DNA of 64,000 nucleotides from DATFVA01 sp963711455 (GTDB taxonomy: Bacteria; Bacteroidota; Ignavibacteria; Ignavibacteriales; Ignavibacteriaceae). The DNA is taken from positions 1,364,001 to 1,428,000 of the forward strand of contig CAVQEH010000006.1 in NCBI GenBank assembly GCA_963711455.1, in the 5' to 3' direction. Below are positions 1 through 7,040 of the stretch, in pieces. Each line of letters opens with the position of its first letter. Positions within the stretch are counted from its first letter, which is position 1. Position numbers and translations under genes: made by a program. Below the pieces are notes generated by a model. That model had not been told where the DNA came from. It saw only the letters and a program-made list of their open reading frames with translations, and did no database searches.

Positions 1-2
1 TC

Positions 3-1556
3 GGAACCCCTGTAGTAAGAACAGATGCAGCAGCAATCTGGGCTACTGGTAGAACCTGGTGGCAGGTTCCGCCAATAGCAAAAGTTGAACTTAAAGGAAA
101 ACTTAGAAAAGGAATAACCGGGAAAGATTTGATTATCGCTTTATGCGGATTCTTCAATAATGATGAAGTGCTTAATCACGCAATCGAATTTACAGGAGAA
201 GGAGTTAAAAATCTTTCAATTGAAGAAAGGCTCACTATTGCAAATATGACAACTGAATGGGGTGCTTTAGCCGGAGTATTTATTATTGATGAAAGAACTA
301 TTTATTGGCTGAAAAAGAGAGCAGAGTTTATTTCCAAAAGAGGATTGGAAAAAGTTAACTCTGATGTTGATGGAAAAGGTCTGCATCCCCGGATGAATTT
401 AAATCATATAAATGAATTAGAGAAAAATATCCCGCAGGCAGATGCCGGTGCTTTTTACGCAAAAGAATTAACCATTGATTTATCAACTATCGAACCTCTT
501 GTCTCAGGACCGAACACAGTAAAAACTATGACTCCCGTTTCAGAACTAAATGAAGTAAAAATTAATAAAGCATATTTAGTCTCTTGTGTTAACAGCCGCG
601 TCGATGATATTGCCGAAGCTGCGGCAATTGTTAAAGGCAAGAAGGTTGCTGAAGGCGTTCGGTTTTATATTGCGGCCGCATCGAGCGAAGTTCAGGCTGA
701 AAGTGAAAAACAGGGTAACTGGCAGACACTTATTGAAGCAGGTGCGATTCCCCTTCCTCCAGGCTGTGGGCCTTGTATAGGCCTTGGAGTTGGACTTCTG
801 GAAGACGGCGAAGTTGGAATCTCAGCGACCAATAGAAATTTTAAGGGAAGAATGGGTTCGCCTAATGCTCAAGCCTATCTTGCTTCTCCCGCTGTGGTAG
901 CTTCATCAGCGATTGCCGGACATATTTCATATCAATGGAATGAGAAGAATCAAAAAATTCTTGGCGAAGTTAAAGTGAATGAGAAGCAGAATGTTGAAAC
1001 TGAAGAAGTTAAAATAATTGATGGATTTCCAAAAATTTTAAAAGGAGAAATAATTTTCTGCAACCAGGATAATCTTAACACAGACGGGATCTTTCCGGGC
1101 AAATACACATACATTGATGATTTTACCCCAAAACAGCAGTCGGAAGTTGTAATGGAAAATTACGATCCTGAATTTGTAAATATTGTTAAAGAAGGTGATG
1201 TTCTCATCAGCGGGTTTAATTTCGGGACTGGTTCTTCCCGTGAGCAGGCTGCAACTGCACTCAAATATAAAGGAATAAAATTAGTTGTTGCCGGTTCATT
1301 TAGTGAAACATACAAACGTAATGCATTGAACAATGGATTCCTGATAATTGAATGTCCTAAACTTGTAAATGATTTAAAAAATAAAATCGGCAAAAATAAA
1401 TTAACGGTTAAAACAGGACTGAATGCGGAAATAGATTTTTCAAAATCAAAAATAAAAATTGAAGAGAAAACTTACCCGATTGATCCGGTTGGCATTCCTG
1501 CACAGGAATTAATAGTATTTGGCGGGTTAGAGGAATGGGTGAAGAAGAATCTTTAA
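3..1556 (+). CDS. Homoaconitase / aconitase-family hydratase, single chain, 5' partial
   Basis: The frame is open from the first in-frame codon at base 3, so the true start lies before the window; the TTG at 129 is not the start. Visible: a 4Fe-4S ligand motif SCVNSR (families usually have SCTNSR), a second ligand motif GCGPCIG, then GEVGISATNRNFKGRMG, and a C-terminal swivel domain with NFGTGSSREQA. Large and small domains are on one chain. Motifs such as IANMTTEWGAL and PPGCGPCIGLG resemble fungal-type homoaconitase (Lys4) more than split LeuCD. The family hydrates and dehydrates tricarboxylic or related acids. The nearby PrpD and citrate-lyase genes suggest citrate, methylcitrate or citramalate as possible substrates; this is inference. 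Its last 36 coding bases recur at 2320-2355. Confidence 0.85.
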   Translation, partial: GTPVVRTDAAAIWATGRTWWQVPPIAKVELKGKLRKGITGKDLIIALCGFFNNDEVLNHAIEFTGEGVKNLSIEERLTIANMTTEWGALAGVFIIDERTIYWLKKRAEFISKRGLEKVNSDVDGKGLHPRMNLNHINELEKNIPQADAGAFYAKELTIDLSTIEPLVSGPNTVKTMTPVSELNEVKINKAYLVSCVNSRVDDIAEAAAIVKGKKVAEGVRFYIAAASSEVQAESEKQGNWQTLIEAGAIPLPPGCGPCIGLGVGLLEDGEVGISATNRNFKGRMGSPNAQAYLASPAVVASSAIAGHISYQWNEKNQKILGEVKVNEKQNVETEEVKIIDGFPKILKGEIIFCNQDNLNTDGIFPGKYTYIDDFTPKQQSEVVMENYDPEFVNIVKEGDVLISGFNFGTGSSREQAATALKYKGIKLVVAGSFSETYKRNALNNGFLIIECPKLVNDLKNKIGKNKLTVKTGLNAEIDFSKSKIKIEEKTYPIDPVGIPAQELIVFGGLEEWVKKNL

Positions 1557-1684
1557 TTGTTAAATGATTTTATTGATTGATTTATTTATTATTATGTAAG
1601 GAAAATTTTAAGTGACAAATTATTTATATTTCGTATAATGATACTGTTAAAACTTATATTCCTTATTATTAAAAAAAAAATGAA

Positions 1685-1837
1685 ATGAATAAATCAAAAT
1701 CAAAAGATAAAACGGTAAAAAAGAATCTTGAAAAGAAAGATGAGTTGAAAAAGTATGCTTTAAGGAAGATTGAATCACTTAGCTGGGAGATGGGGAAAAA
1801 ATACTATTCAACCCGCGAAGAAATTTATGATAGATAA
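1685..1837 (+). CDS. Small lysine-rich protein, antitoxin-like
   Basis: A 50-residue ORF starts at ATG 1685 and overlaps the start of the PIN gene (1827) by 11 bases, the usual arrangement of a type II antitoxin and toxin. The product begins MNKSKSKDKTVKKNLEKK and ends KKYYSTREEIYDR, highly basic at the N-terminus. No known antitoxin fold (AbrB, RHH) is recognisable by eye. No clear Shine-Dalgarno is seen, only an A-rich tract. The role is inferred from position and size only. Confidence 0.5.
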   Translation: MNKSKSKDKTVKKNLEKKDELKKYALRKIESLSWEMGKKYYSTREEIYDR

Positions 1838-2261
1838 AATCTTTCTGGATACTAATATCCTTGTTTACATGTTTGATAAATCTGAAAAAAACAAACATGA
1901 ATTGATAAAAAATCTTATAATAGATCAATTACCAGTCTCAAGATTTTTCCTGAGTGTTCAGGTAATAAATGAATTCATAAATGTAACTTCAAAAAAAATT
2001 GCTAACCCTATCCCCGTCAATAAACAGAGTGATATTTTAGATTTATTAAAAGATTTATTTTTCATAGTACCGCTGAATTTAAGCACTTCATATAAAGCAA
2101 TTGAAGTTTTTAACAACTACAAATTTTCTTTCTGGGATTCATTGATCATCTCTTCCGCTTTGGAAAACGATTGTAATATGATTTTTTCTGAAGATATGCA
2201 GAAAGGATTAAAGATTGAACAAAAATTAACAATCATAAATCCTTTGTCAAAAAACAAATGA
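1827..2261 (+). CDS. PIN-domain ribonuclease (VapC-like toxin)
   Basis: A 144-residue protein. The ATG at 1827 is chosen because it gives the classic PIN N-terminus MIDKIFLDTNILVY; an upstream in-frame TTG at 1770 would only add residues read through the antitoxin gene. The DTN motif supplies the first metal-binding Asp, and the C-terminal FSFWDSLIISSAL and FSEDMQ segments carry further acidic residues typical of PIN nucleases. The family cleaves RNA with Mg2+ and is held inactive by a cognate antitoxin, probably the overlapping upstream ORF. The pair lies between two copies of the homoaconitase gene tail, so it looks like an acquired module. Confidence 0.8.
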   Translation: MIDKIFLDTNILVYMFDKSEKNKHELIKNLIIDQLPVSRFFLSVQVINEFINVTSKKIANPIPVNKQSDILDLLKDLFFIVPLNLSTSYKAIEVFNNYKFSFWDSLIISSALENDCNMIFSEDMQKGLKIEQKLTIINPLSKNK

Positions 2262-2319
2262 AAGTAAAAATTATTCTTTCAATCAAATTGGTAAAACAGA
2301 ACGAAAATTGTTTGTTTAT

Positions 2320-2355
2320 GGCGGATTAGAAGAGTGGGTGAAGAAGAATCTTTAA
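2320..2355 (+). repeat. Duplicated 3' end of the homoaconitase gene (remnant)
   Basis: These 36 bases match 1521-1556 with three substitutions and share an identical final 20 bases including the stop codon. Both translate to GGLEEWVKKNL followed by stop. The reading frame continues upstream as KTERKLFVY, which resembles the IPAQELIVF of the intact gene only weakly. The copy lies between the PIN gene and the SIR2 gene, so the toxin-antitoxin pair is bracketed by direct repeats of the host gene's tail. Confidence 0.85.
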
Positions 2356-2361
2356 ATTCAA

Positions 2362-3543
2362 ATGACCTTTGAAAATCAACTAAATAACAATAATTCTAGA
2401 ATAACTTTTTTATTTGGCGCCGGAATATCAATTCCAGCAAAAATTCCAAGTACAGATGCAATCACTCAAATAATTCTAGAATCCAAAGAAATAGTCCGAG
2501 GTAGCGCTGAGAATTTCTATTTTGATAACCCTAAAAAAACTAGTTGGTCATTGTATAATGATATTCCTAATCGTGTTCAATTTTTCTTGACTTCACTTAA
2601 AAATGAAATACAGGGTTATTACGATAATCCTGAAAGAGAAATCAATTATGAAGATATTTTCTATTTACTAGATTTTATTGAATATAATTTCTATCAGAAA
2701 GATGGAAATCCTGCTTTCAAATATTTGTTTATTGATCTAGAGCCAAAAATTAAAAGTCTTTTATCCCCTCTTGATCCAATTCTTGAAGATTCTTTTGATA
2801 TGAACAGATTACTTAGCGAATCAAAAATGTTTATTAGACAAGTTGTTGCCAAGTTATTATCAAAGAAAGCTGAATCATTTGACGGATTAAAATTTTTAAA
2901 TGAATCGTTACTGGATAATGATATTAGTTCTTTTGAAATCTTCACTTTAAATCATGATATTGTCTTGGAACAGAACTTCGAACTAAAAAATATTTCTTAC
3001 ATCGATGGTTTTCGACGAAATGAGAGAATGATCGATATCTGGGATCCGAATTTGTTCGATATGAAAAATAAAGTCAACCTATACAAAATTCATGGTTCTG
3101 TAAATTGGCAATATTATGACCAGGAAAGCTGGGAAGATAATAGGATTCGTAAATTTCCAATTGATATGTTGGAAAGATTTGATACAATCAATAATGCTTT
3201 AATCTTGATCGGAACTCATAATAAAATGTCGGATTACATTAAGGATATTTATCTTGAGCTTTACTATCGTTTCTACAAAATTCTTAATTCTTGTAATACA
3301 TTAATAATTGCTGGTTATGGTTTTAATGATAGGGGGATTAATCAAAAAATATTTAATTGGTTGAATAATCCAGCAAATAATTTAGTACTAATTGATCCAA
3401 ATGCTGGAATTTTGAAATATAAATTGCCAACTCATTTATATCAAAAATGGGATGAAGATATAATTATTAGAAAAATTCCCAATAAAATTGAAAACGTTAA
3501 TTGGGAAATGATAAAATCTAAAATTAATGTTGTAAATAATTAA
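2362..3543 (+). CDS. Stand-alone SIR2-family protein (possible NADase effector)
   Basis: 393 residues starting six bases after the homoaconitase remnant. SIR2-type NAD-binding motifs are visible: GAGIS at residues 19-23, TLNHD at 195-199, KIHGS with His244, and a late IIAGYGFND segment near residue 320. It lacks the cysteine zinc module of protein-deacetylase sirtuins, and no transmembrane or second effector domain is visible. Proteins of this SIR2_2 type are often anti-phage NADases, alone or with partners (for example ThsA, DSR). Here the only neighbour of that kind is the PIN module. The gene looks more AT-rich than the metabolic genes around it. Defence function is inference from family and context. 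Confidence 0.75.
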   Translation: MTFENQLNNNNSRITFLFGAGISIPAKIPSTDAITQIILESKEIVRGSAENFYFDNPKKTSWSLYNDIPNRVQFFLTSLKNEIQGYYDNPEREINYEDIFYLLDFIEYNFYQKDGNPAFKYLFIDLEPKIKSLLSPLDPILEDSFDMNRLLSESKMFIRQVVAKLLSKKAESFDGLKFLNESLLDNDISSFEIFTLNHDIVLEQNFELKNISYIDGFRRNERMIDIWDPNLFDMKNKVNLYKIHGSVNWQYYDQESWEDNRIRKFPIDMLERFDTINNALILIGTHNKMSDYIKDIYLELYYRFYKILNSCNTLIIAGYGFNDRGINQKIFNWLNNPANNLVLIDPNAGILKYKLPTHLYQKWDEDIIIRKIPNKIENVNWEMIKSKINVVNN

Positions 3544-3578
3544 AGTGAAGGTATCATTTGACACCATAACAATTGGTA

Positions 3579-3621
3579 TCACATACTGTGAGACTTTAAA
3601 AATGGAGCTCACATATTGTGA
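3579..3621 (+). promoter_or_regulatory. Tandem palindromic operator-like sites, 30 bp apart
   Basis: Two near-identical palindromes, TCACATACTGTGA at 3579-3591 and TCACATATTGTGA at 3609-3621, start exactly 30 bp apart, close to three helical turns. Together the flanks suggest a consensus TATCACA-N3-TGTGATA. They lie 52-94 bp upstream of the prpD start and downstream of SIR2, so they could control the prpD-citrate lyase cluster. The half-site is CRP/FNR-like (TGTGA) but arranged inside-out. The binding protein is not identifiable here. Confidence 0.55.
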
Positions 3622-3672
3622 TATCCAAATTTAATTAGCAATAAAACGATTCAATCTAAAAACAATAAAATT

Positions 3673-5107
3673 ATGAACAAATCCATCTCCAGAACAATAG
3701 CAGAATTTGCTATTAAATTAAAATACGAAGACCTCCCACAAGAAGTAGTTAACGAAGTAAAAAGATTTTTATACGACTCAATCGGCTGTGCTTTTGGTGG
3801 TTCCCAGACTAAAGATGTGAATATTCTGAGAGACATATACAAAGATATGGGAGGAAAAATAGAAGCAACTTTAATTGCTTTCGGAGATAAACTTCCTGCT
3901 GTTAATGCAGCACTTGTAAACTCGCTTATGATCCGTGCACAGGATTTTAATGATATTTACTGGAAGGAAGATCCTTCACATCCATCTGATTTAATTCCTG
4001 CAGCTCTTCTCCGTGGGCGAAATGGTTGGAGCAGCAATGAAAGAAGTAATTGTTGGAATAGTATTAGCCTACGAGTTTGAGCAAAGGTTATGCGAATTTG
4101 CCATCCCGGGAGTTCGTGAAAGGAAATGGCATCACGCGACACTAACTCAGTTTGTTTCACCAATTGTTGCAGGAAAACTTCTTGGATTGAATGTAGATCA
4201 AATGGTTAATGCTATTGGGATAAGCGGAAGCCATAATCATACAATCGGCTGTCCAACTGCCGGAAAATTAACAATGATGAAAAACACTGTTGATCCGATG
4301 GCTGTTCAGTCTGGAGTGTTTGCGGCTTTGATGGCTCAGAAAGGCTATACAGGAACAGAAGCAGTATTTGAAGGTAAAGAAGGATTTATGGATACATTCC
4401 TTGGTTGGAATGCAAAAGAGCAAAATATTAATCCCGTTAAAATGCAGGGACGCGATGGCATCTCTGAATGGAAATGGAATATCGAAAAACTAATCGGCGG
4501 ACTTGGAGAAAATTATAAAATTCTCGAATGCGGAATGAAAGCTTTTCCAACAGAGGCTCTCACTCACACTCATCTTTCCGCAACTTTAAATGTCGTAACC
4601 AAAAATAATATCACGTACGATCAGGTTGAAAGTGTAACTCTTACAACTTTAGCACAGGCTTATGATATTCTTTTTGATCCCCACAAGTACCGTCCTGAAT
4701 CAAGAGAAACTGCAGATCATTCTCTCCCCTACTGTATTGCAGCCGCATTAGTTGACCACAAAATAACAACTCAGTCTTTCTCCGAAGAAAAATTAAAAGA
4801 CAAAAGAATCTGGGAAGTAATTGATAAAATAAAAGGTGAGCCATCAACTGAGTTCGAAAAAATGTTTCCTGCTAAACAGCCGAGTAAGGTTGTAGTTAAA
4901 ACTAAAGATGGAAGAGAATTTTCAGAATATCTTGAATATCCTAAGGGTGATCCGAGAGAGCCAATGACGATGGAAGATCTTGAAAATAAATTTAATGCGC
5001 TCTCAGAAAAGCTATTAGTTTCACAAAGACAAAAAGAAATTAAAAAAATAATATTTAAATGTGAGCAGCTTACAGCAAGAGAGTTTATGCAGAAATTAAT
5101 TGTTTAA
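3673..5107 (+). CDS. MmgE/PrpD-family protein, interrupted by one frameshift
   Basis: The N-terminal part (3673-4080) and C-terminal part (to 5107) are two frames of one gene. The shift lies near 4005-4012: dropping one base restores GEMVGAAMKEVIVG after the first-frame DLIPAAL. Repaired length is about 478 residues, normal for the family. Family signatures include RAQDFNDIYWKEDPSHPSD and SGVFAALMAQKGYTG. Members include 2-methylcitrate dehydratase and cis-aconitate decarboxylase, so a tricarboxylate substrate fits the aconitase-like and citrate-lyase neighbours. The exact substrate cannot be told. The shift may be a sequencing error or a recent mutation. Confidence 0.8.
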
Positions 5108-5355
5108 ACTGTCCGGCAAAGCCTCGAATAACGTATAGCTACATTGTCAAATTGTTTTTGCTTTACATTTCAGTTTAATGATTAATTATTATATCATTGA
5201 CCAGGAATCTTGAAGGGAAATGAACCTACAGTCATATTCGGTTGTTTCATTCCACATTAAATCAAAAAGTAAATTTTAATTATTAAATTAGAATAGTTAA
5301 AATTTGATATTTCCTTAAAGTTCTAAAATACAACAACTTTAACAATTCTAAAGAA

Positions 5356-6582
5356 ATGAATTCAAATAACCCAAAGTCCTCAGCAGGCAAACGCGGAGAT
5401 ACCGTTCGTTCCGATTGCTATTTCGAAATAGAAAAGAAAAATTCGGGCGGAATAAAAATCAACCTGAAAAGTAAAGTTGATGTGATGTACGGGGAATCCA
5501 TCAAACAACAGATTAAAGATATGTGTAAGTTCTTTAATCTGAGACATGCAGACATATTGATTGAAGACAGCGGTGCACTTCCATTTATAATTGCCGCTAG
5601 ATTTGAACTGGCAATAAAAAGGTTAATGCCTGAAACAATTTCTGAATATTTTCTTCCTTTCAACAAAATAAATGTATATAAATCATCAAAAGATAAATTA
5701 AGAAGAAGTCGTCTGTATCTGCCGGGCAATGAACCAAAGTTTTTCATTAACGCAGGTTTACATAAGCCGGATGGAATTATTCTCGATTTAGAAGATAGTG
5801 TAGCGCCTCCAGAAAAAGATGCAGCTCAATTAATTGTCAGAAATGCTCTTCGCTCAGTAGATTTTTACGGTGCTGAAAGAATGGTAAGAATTAATCAATT
5901 GCCTGCAGGATGTGCAGATTTAAAGTATATCGTTCCTCATAATGTTCATGTAATTCTGATTCCCAAATGTGAATCTTCTGACCAGGTAAAACAAATTGAA
6001 AATGAAGTTGAACGATTGAGACATGAACATAAAATAAAGCATGAAATTTACTTTATGCCGATAATTGAAAGCGCACTTGGAGTGATTAAAGCTTACGAAA
6101 TTGCTACCGCCTCAATATATAATTGTGCACTTGCAATAGGATTAGAAGATTACACAGCAGATATAGGAACACAAAGGACTAATGAAGGAAAGGAAAGTCT
6201 TTTCGCCCGGCAAATGCTTATTAATGCGGCGAAAGCTTCTGGCATCCAGGCTATAGATACAGTCTTTTCTGATGTAAGTGATATGGAAGGATTAAGACAA
6301 AGTGTAATTGAGGCAAAATCTCTTGGCTTTGAAGGAAAAGGTTGTATTCATCCGCGACAGATACAGGTTGTACACGAAGCTTTTGCTCCGACCTTGGAAG
6401 AAATTGAAAAAGCAAAGAAGATAGTTCTTGCATTTGATGAGGCAGAGAAAAAGGGACTGGGAGTTGTTTCACTCGGAAGTAAAATGATTGATCCGCCTGT
6501 TGTTAAAAGAGCGTTAAGGACCATTAACCTTGCAATACTGAACAATCTTTTAAAAGAAGACTGGAGAAAAGAACTCTCATAA
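5356..6582 (+). CDS. Citrate lyase acyl-carrier (CitD) - beta subunit (CitE) fusion
   Basis: 408 residues. Residues about 9-90 match CitD, the acyl carrier: AGKRGDTVRSDCYFEI, then a segment ending EDSGALPFIIAARFELA. Residues about 110-400 match CitE: RSRLYLPGNEPKFF, DGIILDLEDSVAP and GKGCIHPRQI. CitE cleaves the acyl-thioester on the carrier to oxaloacetate (or pyruvate in citramalate lyase) and acetyl-carrier. In Klebsiella CitD the prosthetic group sits on the first Ser of ESSD; aligned by eye, this position is Arg18 here, and Ser19 is the second Ser. Subunits are normally separate genes. No maturation genes citC, citX or citG are in the window. Confidence 0.85.
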   Translation: MNSNNPKSSAGKRGDTVRSDCYFEIEKKNSGGIKINLKSKVDVMYGESIKQQIKDMCKFFNLRHADILIEDSGALPFIIAARFELAIKRLMPETISEYFLPFNKINVYKSSKDKLRRSRLYLPGNEPKFFINAGLHKPDGIILDLEDSVAPPEKDAAQLIVRNALRSVDFYGAERMVRINQLPAGCADLKYIVPHNVHVILIPKCESSDQVKQIENEVERLRHEHKIKHEIYFMPIIESALGVIKAYEIATASIYNCALAIGLEDYTADIGTQRTNEGKESLFARQMLINAAKASGIQAIDTVFSDVSDMEGLRQSVIEAKSLGFEGKGCIHPRQIQVVHEAFAPTLEEIEKAKKIVLAFDEAEKKGLGVVSLGSKMIDPPVVKRALRTINLAILNNLLKEDWRKELS

Positions 6583-6585
6583 TGG

Positions 6586-6609
6586 TTTTATTGTTCTGTT
6601 GCTATATTG
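6586..6609 (-). repeat. Octamer array upstream of S23 cassette (3 units)
   Basis: Read on the minus strand these are three consecutive octamers, CAATATAG, CAACAGAA and CAATAAAA. They resemble, in inverted orientation, the four octamers at 7006-7037 on the other side of the S23 gene. The array lies just after the citDE stop codon. Confidence 0.6.
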
Positions 6610-6624
6610 TTGGAATGAAATAAT

Positions 6625-7005
6625 TTGGAAACAAAAAAATATTTAAAACTCAATGACATCGAAGCATATAAAATTGCTTTTAATTTAAGCAACTATGTTT
6701 GGGAATTAATTATGAAATGGGATAACTTCTATAAATTTACACTCGTGTCACAATTTGTTAATGCAGTCGATTCCATTTCAGCAAATATTGCAGAAGGATT
6801 TGGGAGATATTCTAAAAAAGATAAAATCAGATTCTATAGAATTAGTTACGGGACTCTATTTGGATCACTTGATCATAATGAAAAAGCTAGCAAAAGAAAA
6901 TTACTTGCATACAGTGAGTATAATTATATCTTTATCGAACTTCAAAAATTATCTAAAGCAATTCATCATCTTATAAATTTTACTCAACTTAAATTAAATC
7001 AATAA
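6625..7005 (+). CDS. S23-type four-helix-bundle protein (23S rRNA intervening-sequence protein family)
   Basis: A 126-residue helical protein with the family signature SISANIAEGFGR near residues 50-61. The start is TTG at 6625; there is no ATG upstream in frame. Members are named after a protein encoded in 23S rRNA intervening sequences and also occur as bAvd in diversity-generating retroelements, but most copies lie alone, as here. It sits between citDE and citF, on the same strand, and is flanked by inverted octamer arrays. This suggests a passenger cassette in the operon, not a citrate-lyase component. Molecular function is unknown. Confidence 0.8.
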   Translation: METKKYLKLNDIEAYKIAFNLSNYVWELIMKWDNFYKFTLVSQFVNAVDSISANIAEGFGRYSKKDKIRFYRISYGTLFGSLDHNEKASKRKLLAYSEYNYIFIELQKLSKAIHHLINFTQLKLNQ

Positions 7006-7037
7006 CAATAAAGCAATATAGCAATACAACAATATAA
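7006..7037 (+). repeat. Octamer array downstream of S23 cassette (4 units)
   Basis: Four back-to-back octamers, CAATAAAG, CAATATAG, CAATACAA and CAATATAA, start right after the S23 stop codon and end 3 bp before the citF ATG. With the inverted array at 6586-6609 they bracket the S23 gene. They also occupy the position where the citF ribosome-binding site should be. Confidence 0.7.
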
Positions 7038-7040
7038 AAT

